Of a stretch of DNA of 28,630 bases, positions 19,608 to 28,630 are shown piece after piece. Numbering within the stretch: position 1 is the first letter of the stretch; each line of letters starts with the position of its first letter. A model generated the notes under the pieces. That model was not told the origin of the DNA and searched no databases. It saw only the letters and a list, made by a program, of their open reading frames with translations. Source of the DNA: Thamnocephalis sphaerospora. Its lineage: Eukaryota; Zoopagomycota; Zoopagomycetes; Zoopagales; Sigmoideomycetaceae. The position numbers and the translations under genes were made by a program. The DNA is taken from contig KZ992579.1 in assembly GCA_003614735.1 (NCBI GenBank), positions 1 through 28,630 on the forward strand, given 5' to 3'.

Positions 19608-21527
19608 ATGCGCATGAATGCCTACCTAGCCTTTGTCGTGCTGGCCCTTGTTGGCAGCCTGGGCACGTTCCCAGGCGCTACATCCACCACCACTCCCAGT
19701 CGTCTGCATGTCAAGCCGTTCAGCCCAAAAGTGAACACCAAGGCTGAAGTGCGCGTTCGTTCAAAGACGCTGCAAGGCTATCGGCCGCCGGTATCACTGC
19801 TCCCAAAGGATCCCAAGGACATTGCTCTTGCATTCATCAAGTCACAGTTCAAGATTGAAAGTGCCGACTGTGTTATCAAGAACGTGTACAGGACCGAAGC
19901 CACCGGTGTCACCCATGTATATCTGCGCCAGGTTGTCAAAGGCATCGAAGTTGGCAATGGCGATCTGAGCATCAATATCGACAAGCAGGGGCATGTGGTC
20001 GCCTACGGCAACAGCTTCTTTCAGCTGCGCGACAAAAAGCTGGCCAGACGTGCACAGCTCTGGGATGGCCATCAGACCGCTGGGTTTGTCAAGCCAAGCG
20101 AGGCACTCCGCGTGCTTGCCGATTACATTGGACAGCCGCTCAACGCGGGCGCAATCACCTTGTCGTCTAGCGAGTCGCGCAAGTATGTGCTCAAGGGTGT
20201 GCCTTTTGCCGTCCAGGATGTCACGGCAACGCAGGCGTACCTCCAGCTTGCTGGTGATCAGCTGGTACCTGCATGGGAGTACACGCTGCGCATGCCGCAC
20301 AACTACTTTCACGCCCACGTCTCTGCCGACGGTAAGCAGGTGCTATCTCTGGTCGACTGGGTCAAGGATGCTAGCTACCGTGCGATCAAATTCGGCAACA
20401 ACAATCCGATCGACACGCCGACCGAGCTGATTGACAACCCTGCGGACAAGATAGCCTCTCCTCACGGATGGCACGACCAGGGCGAGAAGCAGTTCACCAC
20501 GACGATCGGCAACAATGTCTACGCCCAGGAGAATATTGCAACCAGCTCTGAATGGGAGAACAACTACCGGCCTGATGGTGGCAAGGGGCTCAAGTTTGAC
20601 TATGCCGCAGATCTGACCAAGGAACCGGCCGAGAGCAAGGATGCGTCCATTACCAATCTCTTCTACATGAACAACATCCTGCACGACCTGTTCTACCGCT
20701 ACGGCTTTGACGAGCCTGCTGGAAACTTCCAGGAAAACAACTGGGGCAAGGGTGGCCAGGGCGGCGATGCTGTTCAGGCCAATGCCCTCGACGGCAGCGA
20801 AACCAACAACGCCGACTTTACGACACCGCCCGACGGCCAGCGCCCAATGATGCGTATGTTTATCTTCACCACAGTTTCGCCAAGCCGTGATGGCGCCCTG
20901 GGGAACGACATTATCACGCACGAATACGGCCACGGTGTCTCGAACCGACTGACGGGCGGCCCGGCCAACTCGGACTGCCTAAGCGAGGGCCAGTCGGCCG
21001 CGATGGGCGAAGGTATAAGCGACTTTTTCGCCATCTGGTCTCAAATGAAGGAGGAGGATACTCCGGCCAAGGACATGATCATTGGCAAGTATGTCACGAA
21101 CACCGGCATCCGCACCTATCCGTACTCCAACAACAACGGCACCAATCCGCTCGCCTTTGGACACTTGAACGACCCCGAGTGGAGCGATTGGCACAAGTCG
21201 GGTGAAATCTGGGCCAACACGCTCTACAAAATGTACTGGAATCTCGTCACAAAGCTTGGCTTTAGCAAGGACATGCACTCGGCCGATCTCACCAAGGGTA
21301 ACACGCTTGCACTCCGGCTGGTGATTGACAGTCTCAAGATACAGCCATGCAACCCGTCATTTCTCAACGCCCGCGACGCCATCCTCCAAGCGGAGCAGCA
21401 GCTGACGGCTGGCAAGCACAAGTGTGCCATCTGGAGTGCATTTGCCAAGTCAGGCATGGGCCTGAACGCCAAGTCCGACGCCAACGGTGTCGTTGAAAGC
21501 TTCGATATGCCGAGCGACTGCGCATAG
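19608..21527 (+). CDS. Fungalysin, secreted M36 zinc metalloprotease
   Basis: Intronless, 639 aa. Extracellular elastinolytic-type protease made as a preproenzyme. Signal peptide about 1-24; FTP propeptide about 66-120 (PKDIALAFIKSQF, VYLRQVVKGIEVGNGDLSIN); long inhibitory propeptide; mature M36 domain with zinc motif HEYGH at 438-442 (Glu439 catalytic) and third ligand Glu468 in AMGEGISDFFA. SNRLTGGPANSDCL is the family signature after HEYGH. The usual family sequence around the third ligand is GEGWSDF; here Trp is Ile. Length agrees with known fungalysins (about 630). The first ATG after the pyrimidine tract (MRMNAYLAFV) gives a proper signal peptide. Its stop is 202 bp from the convergent HDAC stop. 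Confidence 0.96.
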   Translation: MRMNAYLAFVVLALVGSLGTFPGATSTTTPSRLHVKPFSPKVNTKAEVRVRSKTLQGYRPPVSLLPKDPKDIALAFIKSQFKIESADCVIKNVYRTEATGVTHVYLRQVVKGIEVGNGDLSINIDKQGHVVAYGNSFFQLRDKKLARRAQLWDGHQTAGFVKPSEALRVLADYIGQPLNAGAITLSSSESRKYVLKGVPFAVQDVTATQAYLQLAGDQLVPAWEYTLRMPHNYFHAHVSADGKQVLSLVDWVKDASYRAIKFGNNNPIDTPTELIDNPADKIASPHGWHDQGEKQFTTTIGNNVYAQENIATSSEWENNYRPDGGKGLKFDYAADLTKEPAESKDASITNLFYMNNILHDLFYRYGFDEPAGNFQENNWGKGGQGGDAVQANALDGSETNNADFTTPPDGQRPMMRMFIFTTVSPSRDGALGNDIITHEYGHGVSNRLTGGPANSDCLSEGQSAAMGEGISDFFAIWSQMKEEDTPAKDMIIGKYVTNTGIRTYPYSNNNGTNPLAFGHLNDPEWSDWHKSGEIWANTLYKMYWNLVTKLGFSKDMHSADLTKGNTLALRLVIDSLKIQPCNPSFLNARDAILQAEQQLTAGKHKCAIWSAFAKSGMGLNAKSDANGVVESFDMPSDCA

Positions 21528-21729
21528 CCACCGTGCTAGCATGTCCTCTCCACCGTCAGCCACTATCCTATGTATTCGCACTATGTTTGCATCTGCCGCG
21601 CAGTTATTGACCTTTGAATTACGCTTACCACTAATGAATTGTTCATGCTTGTGATGCACGATAATGTTTGCTGTATTACATTAGAGTACATGAATACGCC
21701 ATGATAGTTGTGTAAGCGCGTCACTTGCT

Positions 21730-23483
21730 TCATACATCCACGTCCATCGACTCGGACTCGCCGGCACTGTGGCCGGCTGATTTTCTTGACCGGCGGCGGC
21801 GCTCATTGGTGCCATCTTCAGCGTCCTGGTCTGCTTCGTTTTCGTACCATTCGCCTGAAGTTGGTGCGGCCGTGGAAATGGTTGAGCTGCCGTTGCCCTG
21901 CCGAGCGCGAAACTCGGCGCCGCCTCCTCGCCCGTGCTCCGTTTCTTCCTGTTCCACATGACGATCCTCCTCACGCTCACGCTCCGCCCGTTCCTCATCC
22001 TCCATAAACCCTTGAATGTCGGGCGGCACCTCTTGCATCTGCACACTTGGTGCGCCTTTTAGGTAGCGCAGGCGCTCTAGAATACCAACGCGCACCTCCT
22101 GCAGATACGCTTGTGTATTCTGATTCTCCACGCGACCGTCCAGTCGTGGATGGAGTCGATAGTCGGGTGCGAAATATTCCCGGTATATGTTCTCCGGAAG
22201 ACGGTCCGGTAGTCGCTGGTCCACAACAACGCTTGTCTCGTACGTCCAACAGCGGCTAACATTCCTGATCGTGTAGCCGCCGCCGCCGAGCACCAGCGTG
22301 GGGAGCTTAAAGTCTTTGATAAACCGAACGCACTCACCGTGCGCGGCAATGCTCAGGTTGAAGCAGCCAAGGCGATCGCAGCCGAGAGAGTCGGCACCGC
22401 ATTGCAGCACAATTGCAGCCGGCCGGTATGACTGCAGCACACCTTCCATCACAGACTTGAACAGCTCCAGGTACCGCTCGTCGTCGATGCCATCGCGGAG
22501 CGGCACATTCAGCGCAAAGTGCTTCCCCTGTCCGCTACCCGTCTCCTCTAGTGCGCCGGTACCTGGGAAAAAGTCGCCGTTGTACTTGTGAAAGCTGACC
22601 GTCATCACGCGGTCAGTTGTGTAGAACGCCTCCTGTACACCATCACCGTGGTGGATGTCTATGTCTATGTAGAGGACACGCGGATAGTATCTGCATTGCA
22701 CCGAATGGGCGTTAGTAGTGGGCAGCAGTTTGGCATGCGCTATACCAACGCTACCTGAGCAGTTCCAGAATGGCGAGAACAATGTCGTTCACATAGCAAA
22801 ACCCGCTTGCCTCAAACTTTTTCGCGTGATGCAATCCGCCGCTCCAGTTCACGGCAATGTCGGCGGTCCCAGCGCACAGTCTCCGTGCTGCCTCGATGGA
22901 TGCACCGGTGTATGTTTTGCAAAAGTCGTACATGCCATCGAAGATCGGGCAGTCGTCGCCGATGTTGTACTTTGGAAACGACTCGGCAAATGTGTGTGCG
23001 TTGTCTGGAGTTACCCTGCAGAAAAATCGTCAGCTGTGCCATGTGCGCACGATATCACTACCACCAACAAACATCGCGTACCGCTTCAGAAAATCAATGT
23101 AGTCGCTCGAGTGAAACTGCGTAATCTCCTCCTCTGTGGCGCTTCTTGGCTGGTAGACCTCCATTTTCCGATGCAGCCCATAAGACATGACTAGATGGTT
23201 GGTGAGCGTAAGTCGATGCGGTTTCATTGGATGTCGCTCCTGCAACGAAGATAGGTGTCAGTCGGAAGTGCAGCGCCATGGCAGCCGCCGTCTGCACCTA
23301 GCCAGTTTGTGCAGGCGTGCCTACCCCGTAATGATAGTTGCCGACGCCCTCATCGTGAAAGTAGGAGACGCGCGTGCGTGAATGCGCCTGTGTGGGCAGA
23401 TCGTCGGCCGGGTAGTGCAGATAGGTGTGCGCGTTGGAGCGTTGTGAGGCGCTAAACGTAGGACCCCAGTCCTCGCGTGGCAT
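21730..23483 (-). CDS. HOS2: Class I histone deacetylase, Hos2/HDAC3 type
   Basis: Catalytic subunit expected in a Set3/SMRT-like complex, deacetylating histone tails. Exons (descending): 23483-23325, 23239-23082, 23015-22755, 22690-21730; sum 1539 nt, 512 aa. Complete active site: His168/His169 (GGLHHAKK), zinc ligands Asp204, His206 ([10 protein letters not shown]) and Asp293 ([10 protein letters not shown]), and Tyr332 (GGGGYTIRN). [16 protein letters not shown] and [19 protein letters not shown] fit Hos2/HDAC3 better than Rpd3. The start at 23483 gives a leader ([10 protein letters not shown]) and [16 protein letters not shown] as in Hos2. The C-terminal tail from about 425 is acidic then basic, ending ESMDVDV. 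It follows the MARVEL-like gene on the same strand after 207 bp. Confidence 0.96.
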
Positions 23484-23690
23484 TTTGCGGTGGAATAGCG
23501 TGGAGTCAAAGACGACAAGCAGCAAGTGTCGGCGGGTTGGTGTTTTGGGAAGAAGCGGTGTTGTTGGCTAGAGTAACTGGGTCAGACCGCCTTTATTCGA
23601 ATTCCTTAGCATCACAGACTAATTGGTTCGAAACGGATTCGATCATGTACACGTAGTCGTTGAGAAAAAGTGCGCTGCCAGCCGCTACGT

Positions 23691-25361
23691 CTAGCACTTG
23701 TCGATGAGCTCCGCGAGCCGTCGTCGCCGAATATGTAGGAGGCTGCTGCCAAGAAGAGCGATATGCACCACGGCCGATAGAAACGTAAGTATGGAACCTG
23801 CAGTCAGGCGCTTGCAGGTGCTGATATGGTTATAGGACGGATTGCAGACGAACGGGCGCGGCGCCACCGGATCGTCCGTAGGACTAAGAATGATGATGCC
23901 CGCCACCAGCCAGCAGGTCATGACGACACCGTCTGCCATCGCTAGCGCGCGGTAGATTTGAGTTGGTGTGCGCCAGATGAGCGTCGGCACCGCAAGTCCA
24001 GAGATCAGAAATGCCAGCAGCGCTGTTGCTGCGGCATACAAAATTGGCGCCAGCGTGATGCCGTATGTGTGCACCTTTGGATCTGCATCGAGAGCATAGT
24101 ACGACGTCAGGAACAGTATAGATGAGGCGCCCGCCAGGCAAATGGCGATGGCACGAATCCAGATGCTGTATCTGCGACATAGGCGCACGATGCAGTGGTA
24201 TCGCTTTTTCTGTGGTTGATACGACTGCATGGCTTGCTTCTGAGACTTGCCATCTGCTTTTTCCAGACCACTGGATCCTTGGGATGCTTGGCCGCTGGGC
24301 CTTTCGCCCCATGGCATAGGAATAAAGTTTTTGCTCAGTAGATGCGAAGCATCGATTCCAGACATGGGGACATCTGCCGGCAGTGGACGCACGCCCGGGG
24401 CCAGAATACGCGTGTTTTTGCCCATACGTTCCAGATGGGCACACATGTCCTGTGTTTGTGGTGATAGGTAATGAGGAAGCGCAATCAGCGGATGTCCCAG
24501 TGCGACCAAGTCGTCGCGATGACTTGGCAGGCGCTCTTTGGTAGCGTTTGACGCTGACGATGGCTGCGAGGAGGCGGATGCAGACGCCTTGCGGTTGTCT
24601 AAAGCTGCAGTGGTTGCAGATTCGCTACCCGAATTCTTCTTTGCATTGGTGTGGTAGCTGCTTGAAGCTGACGGCACGACAACAGTGTCGACACGTTGCT
24701 TGGTCGTGCTGCGCGATTTCTGTGGCTGCTCATGGCACATATTTGGTCGACGGTGCTTTCTGCCGCTCTTGCGCGATCGATGGCGGATGAGCGGGGCATG
24801 GTGCCGCGCTAGCTGGTTCATCAGCACGCGCGATTGTAACGACAATGAAAGAGACGGCGCCGGGGGTTGCTGGCTACTAGACAAGTTTGATGCAGGATGG
24901 CGGCGTCCTGCTGCGTGGTAGGAAGGCTGTGGATAGCTGTCTGGGAGTTCGGCCAACTGCTCGGTGTGTGATGCATGCAATGCACGTTGTGGGTATTGGT
25001 ACTGGCGTGGCGACTGCAGAGGTAAATGTTGAGGCCCACGTGACTGTTGCGGAGACAGACTTTGTATTGAAGGGGCTGGCGTATAGTAATACTGTGGTGG
25101 CGGTGACTGTGCACCATGCGTGCCAAGCATAGCAATGTTGGCAGGTCGCTGTAGCTGCCACTGACGCGTTCTATGCGGCGTTGCGGCGGCTTGATACGGC
25201 GAACGCTGGTGCGCGCCGGCATACTGCGGTTGGTTTGGCAGAAAGTACTGCTGGTGCGCCATGGACCGACTTGTGCTTGTCTCGTCCGGCTTTCGATAAC
25301 CTATAGCCCCAGATGGCTGTTCTGAAGCAGTAAGCGCTGGATTTCGGGTAATCTTCCGCAT
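23691..25361 (-). CDS. Membrane protein with four TM helices (MARVEL-like) and long disordered N-terminus
   Basis: Intronless, 556 aa. Residues 1-380 are disordered, rich in Gln/Pro/Ser/Tyr early (PPPQYYYTPAP) and basic in the middle (RHRSRKSGRKHRR). Residues 384-556 hold four hydrophobic helices at about 402-424, 434-462, 470-492 and 519-541, with two cysteines (506, 516) in the last outer loop and a basic tail (HIRRRRLAELIDKC). This arrangement is like fungal MARVEL-domain proteins of the plasma membrane or endomembranes; the fold is inferred from topology, not from a signature. The tail is too short for signalling domains; the long N-terminus is presumably cytosolic. No function can be assigned. 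Confidence 0.8.
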   Translation of the reverse strand: MRKITRNPALTASEQPSGAIGYRKPDETSTSRSMAHQQYFLPNQPQYAGAHQRSPYQAAATPHRTRQWQLQRPANIAMLGTHGAQSPPPQYYYTPAPSIQSLSPQQSRGPQHLPLQSPRQYQYPQRALHASHTEQLAELPDSYPQPSYHAAGRRHPASNLSSSQQPPAPSLSLSLQSRVLMNQLARHHAPLIRHRSRKSGRKHRRPNMCHEQPQKSRSTTKQRVDTVVVPSASSSYHTNAKKNSGSESATTAALDNRKASASASSQPSSASNATKERLPSHRDDLVALGHPLIALPHYLSPQTQDMCAHLERMGKNTRILAPGVRPLPADVPMSGIDASHLLSKNFIPMPWGERPSGQASQGSSGLEKADGKSQKQAMQSYQPQKKRYHCIVRLCRRYSIWIRAIAICLAGASSILFLTSYYALDADPKVHTYGITLAPILYAAATALLAFLISGLAVPTLIWRTPTQIYRALAMADGVVMTCWLVAGIIILSPTDDPVAPRPFVCNPSYNHISTCKRLTAGSILTFLSAVVHIALLGSSLLHIRRRRLAELIDKC

Positions 25362-26456
25362 GGCTGCGCAGTGCTACTGCAAACTGTGCACCGTCGACTG
25401 TCGATAATGGCTGGTCCCTGCGTTTTACAAAGTAGTGCTAGCCACAGAGCTCTTGGAAACGTGGACAAGTTACGGTGAAGAGAGGATGCATCGCAGGCAC
25501 CTAGCAGCAGGGCGTATTTGCGCTGCGCAGCAACCCTGTGGAGGGGCAAGCCAGCAACCGCTTGCCTTGCCCCTTTTACGCTAGTTACGCCTCCCTACCG
25601 CCGGTGTAGGCTGGGCAACAGCCACCGTGACCTAGCCGACTGGGCACCAGGTGCGGTTACCTAGGTGTCGACGATTACCCGCCAATACACCGTTTCGCGT
25701 AGCTAATCCGGTCAACTCACCGCCGTGCTAACTTGCGGTCGTGCCGAGGCCTCAGCTGGCGCGCATCTGAGAATGGCCGAACGGGACAACCGCCCTCATC
25801 TCATTACGTCAGTCGAAGATAACGTGCAGCCAGTCGGGGCTGCTTTTGCCGGTGCCTTCGCGGGAAGGTTCGATTTGGCGCAGCACGGGATAAAGCGGGC
25901 GGAAGGCAAGCGGGATAAGCTAGTTCCGTAATTGTAGGTTGTACTACACTGGAATAGGAAGACAGGCAGGCAGACGATGAGATTGGCGCTGTCACACATG
26001 CCTAGCTAACGTTGCACGCGCACGGGATTGCATCTAATGTTGGGCACTGCACACATGTCTGGTGAGCCCAAATCCACTTGCGGAGGGAGCGGCGGCGAGT
26101 GCTGGGTAAAGCGACTTGCTACATTGTACCCGCTTGTGACATAGTCGTGGGTCGGTGTTGCCGCAAAACGCAAGACTACTCGACGGCGCACAACGCCAAT
26201 GCGGCGCACATCTCGTCCGTCGAATCGCCGCTACCAAAAGCGATGGCATACTGCACGAGCGCGTGATGCCGCGACATATAAGTTGCCGGTACGCAGCACA
26301 CGCCGCCAGCGTCAGCCATCATCCTCAACACGTCAACCCAGTCACAAGCACATCGCTACGCACGCATTCTGTCACCCAAAGCCCAGCACGTCCCAAGGCT
26401 GCACCACGTCCCAGAAACTCCTTTACGCCACCAGGATTTAATGATTTAAGCGCACC
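25362..26456. promoter_or_regulatory. 1.1-kb intergenic region with the S1/P1 nuclease promoter
   Basis: Divergent spacer between the MARVEL-like gene and the S1/P1 nuclease. CATATAAG (26275-26282) is a TATA box 182 bp before the nuclease ATG. Short GC-rich inverted segments near 25560-25670 show no tRNA cloverleaf. No believable gene. Confidence 0.5.
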
Positions 26457-27359
26457 ATGTTCAAAAAGACCATTCTCCTTGCCGTTGCTGGCGCCATTGT
26501 CAGTCTGCCGGCCGTCCATGCCTGGGGTAAAGATGGCCATACCGCCGTTGGCCTTCTCACGCAGCGTCTGCTCAACACAAAGGTGCGCAGCACACTCGAA
26601 CGGCTGCTTGGCAGCGATCCGTCCGTGCATGGCGACTTTGGTCTTGCCGGCGCCTGGGCCGACAACATCAAGAGCAACTCGAGCTACAACTGGGCCAGTT
26701 CACTGCACTATGTTGGACTCACCGGCACAACACCCGACACCTGCACAACCTACGTGCCATCCCACTGCGCAAATGGCAGGTGTGTCGTTACCGGCATTGC
26801 CAACTACACCGAGCGTGCCGTCGCCCAGGCATCGGAAGCTGATCGCCAGGAGGCCGTCAAGTTCCTGCTGCACTTTCTCGGCGACATTGCACAACCACTA
26901 CATGCCACAGAGGTAGAGCGCGGAGGCAACGGCAACAAGTGCCACTGGAATGGAGCCAAGACCAGTCTTCACAGCGTGTGGGATAGCACCATTCTCGTCA
27001 AAACGATCAACCACAACTTTGATGGCTATGTCAACCAGCTAGAGTACGATATTGTCAAGGGCAAGTACGCTAGCAGCACAGCGTCATGGGTGTCCTGCTT
27101 CAAAAAGACCGGCGCCACGCTTGATTCGTGCGTTGTAGAGTGGATCAATGAGGCCAACCAGTTCAACTGCAACTACATTTTCCCGACGTACTATGCCGCC
27201 AAGCAGCGTGATGATCTGGAGCTGGGCACCAGCTATTACGCTGAGAATGCGGAAAACATCAACCGTTTCATTTCTCGTGCCGCTGTGCGTGCTGCCTACT
27301 ACTTCAACACCTTGTTCAAGGGCAAATCCAGCAAATGCCTTTCCTGTACTATTAGCTAA
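26457..27359 (+). CDS. Secreted S1/P1-type zinc nuclease
   Basis: Intronless, 300 aa. Single-strand-specific nuclease/3'-nucleotidase using three zinc ions. Signal peptide 1-22, cleaved before Trp23 so that Trp becomes the N-terminus, which is itself a ligand in this family. All nine expected ligands are present: Trp23, His28 (AWGKDGH), Asp69 (AGAWADN), His84 (SLHYV), His139, Asp143, His149 (LLHFLGDIAQPLH), His172 and Asp176 (LHSVWDS). Cysteines are mainly in the P1-like disulfide positions and at the C-terminus (KCLSC). Length is as in the family. A second copy begins 1.2 kb downstream. Confidence 0.96.
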   Translation: MFKKTILLAVAGAIVSLPAVHAWGKDGHTAVGLLTQRLLNTKVRSTLERLLGSDPSVHGDFGLAGAWADNIKSNSSYNWASSLHYVGLTGTTPDTCTTYVPSHCANGRCVVTGIANYTERAVAQASEADRQEAVKFLLHFLGDIAQPLHATEVERGGNGNKCHWNGAKTSLHSVWDSTILVKTINHNFDGYVNQLEYDIVKGKYASSTASWVSCFKKTGATLDSCVVEWINEANQFNCNYIFPTYYAAKQRDDLELGTSYYAENAENINRFISRAAVRAAYYFNTLFKGKSSKCLSCTIS

Positions 27360-28580
27360 ACAGCTTTATGCGTTAGTAAATCCGTTCCCCCACTAGCAGC
27401 GGCATTGGACTCGCTATATGGCATTAAGGTGTGACTGTACAAAGCGTTACATGTCGCATCTTGCCAATCGGTGTCTAATAGAGGGTCCATTTTGCCGACA
27501 ATGACGTGTCGCAGCCGCTCGGTAACTTGCTATGATCTAGCCGATGGTCGACGCGCATGCGAATGTTGCTGCTTGTTTTTTCCTGCATGATATAGCGGCC
27601 GTGGTGGTGGCTGCCAACACACACACACACACACACGGCCAAATCCCCTTTTTGCCACACCGATTTCCTGCTCTTCGTGGGATTGCGGCGTGTTGGATCG
27701 GAACAAGAGAGAAAGCTTGCCGATCTGGCCAAGGGTCTCCAGGTCGGGGTCATCTTCAGTGCGTTATACCGAGCCAGCCCATCGGGGCTTGGATACTGCT
27801 CACGCTACTCTGTCACGGGCAACCTCTGGTCTGCCGACGGAGTTTTCATAATTGTCGCATAATATGCGCATGGACCTTGTTTTGCGGAAATGCCACTCGC
27901 GGTCTTCTTGCATCTCAGCAGCGCCACCCTGTCCGCTTGATCTCAAACGGACCAATCATCCACTTGCCGCTGGGCACGATGCCATGGCATGTCTCTGGCA
28001 TACACATGATAGTCATCTGCTATTCTGGTAGACTGGTTTTAGGCACAAGTATGGACTGAAGATGCTGTCCTAATGATCAGAGCCATACTCCCTGACAGTC
28101 GTTCATAATTGACAGTGAGCAGCGCCATTTAGCTGCTGTCGTCTATACTGGTCATCAGCTATTTGACGATGATCCTAGAGTCATTTTGCGGTAGACTAGG
28201 CAATGGCAGGCGCTATAGAGTAGTCACTGTGTGCAGCACCTTGCAAAAGATTGTCTGTCGGCACCACTGCCAATCGACTGCAGACAGCTGCAAGAGCACC
28301 GTAGTTTCTTGCTTCAGGCGCCGCAAACATCTCCGTGCCTCCGCACAACGAGTGCTCCGACGCGCAGCGAATTGTCGGGCAGGAACGCCGTGGCGTTAGC
28401 ATCCTGCGTCCTGCAGCGGAGGAGGCTTCTCAATTCAGCGCATGCAGCAAAAGGCATTACAGCATGCGCATGCTCTACAGTGCACGTCAGCATATAAGCC
28501 ACCTGTACAGTGTGCGCATCGTTTGTGCAAAGGCATCATCTTGCATTGCTGGCGACGAACCCCCTAAACCTGACGACATC
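27360..28580. promoter_or_regulatory. Intergenic region between two S1/P1 genes, with TATA box and CA repeat
   Basis: A TATA box CATATAAG lies at 28491-28498, 90 bp before the next ATG, followed, as at the first copy, by GTAC six bases further on. A (AC)10 run lies at 27617-27636. The open frames here are interrupted or repeat-driven and are not believed. Confidence 0.5.
27617..27636 (+). repeat. (AC)10 microsatellite
   Basis: Ten perfect AC dinucleotides in the spacer between the two nuclease genes. Confidence 0.95.
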
Positions 28581-28630
28581 ATGTTCAAGAAGGCCTTCTG
28601 TCTTGCTCTTGCCGGCGCCATTGCCGGCGC
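28581..28630 (+). CDS. Start of a second S1/P1-like nuclease (partial, cut by window end)
   Basis: Sixteen codons are visible: MFKKAFCLALAGAIAG, against MFKKTILLAVAGAIVS in the complete copy at 26457. With the matching TATA-GTAC promoter block, this is very probably a tandem paralog, although only the signal peptide is seen and a different secreted protein with a similar leader cannot be excluded. Confidence 0.6.
   Translation, partial: MFKKAFCLALAGAIAG

Noticed and set aside
20343-20933. Minus-strand 196-codon frame inside the fungalysin gene
   Set aside because: Antisense shadow of a strongly conserved protease domain.
23884-24444. Second minus-strand frame of 186 codons within the MARVEL-like gene
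   Set aside because: Overlaps the TM-encoding frame, which has clear membrane helices; the alternative has none of a known fold.
25560-25900. Possible tRNA (GGTTCGATT near 25865 and GC-rich stems nearby)
   Set aside because: No T-stem pairing and no A/B box at the right spacing on either strand.
27544-28059. Plus-strand 171-codon frame
   Set aside because: Runs through an AC microsatellite and lacks any domain, splice or codon signal.
1-28630. CRISPR arrays, insertion sequences, attachment sites, transposon ends
   Set aside because: No spaced direct repeats, transposase-like frames or terminal inverted repeats were found; repeats are simple microsatellites only.

Overview
The window is fungal nuclear DNA. 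Most genes are split by short introns (about 54-106 nt, GTAAGT/GTGAGT donors, CTAAC/CTGAT branch sites). The proteins are typical of fungi: an M36 fungalysin, a small GPI-anchored eight-cysteine protein, S1/P1 nucleases, a Hos2/HDAC3-type deacetylase and a 4-TM MARVEL-like protein. One gene has two introns with U12 (minor spliceosome) signals. Together with an AZUL-HECT ligase and a full NEDP1, this points to an early-diverging (zygomycete- or chytrid-grade) lineage rather than an ascomycete yeast. I cannot name the genus.

Layout: 433-4480 (-) is a complete 21-exon UBE3A-like HECT E3 ligase. It is divergent, across 139 bp, from 4620-5777 (+), a disordered basic protein with a cyclin/securin-type D-box and an FGF motif. 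6097-9358 (+) is the splicing factor CWC22. 9588-10382 (-) is an unassigned gene with an in-frame stop puzzle. 12191-13933 (-) is the deneddylase NEDP1/SENP8, including a 603-nt intron. 13934-18279 is unresolved: several exon-like segments and pyrimidine-rich tracts, mostly on the minus strand, but no family I can name safely.

From 18.28 kb the content is largely secretory: GPI-anchored Cys-rich protein (18280-18856, +) and fungalysin (19608-21527, +), then convergent Hos2/HDAC3 (21730-23483, -) and a MARVEL-like membrane protein (23691-25361, -), then an S1/P1 nuclease (26457-27359, +) and the first 16 codons of a second copy (28581 to the window end, +).

The first half holds housekeeping control genes (ubiquitin, NEDD8, mitosis, splicing). 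The second half holds secreted hydrolases and wall proteins, probably for external digestion or host contact. The most notable observation is the pair of U12-type introns, one of them AT-AC, in the E3 ligase. Exon chains for the ligase, CWC22, NEDP1 and HDAC were built by hand; each keeps frame and sums to a multiple of three.
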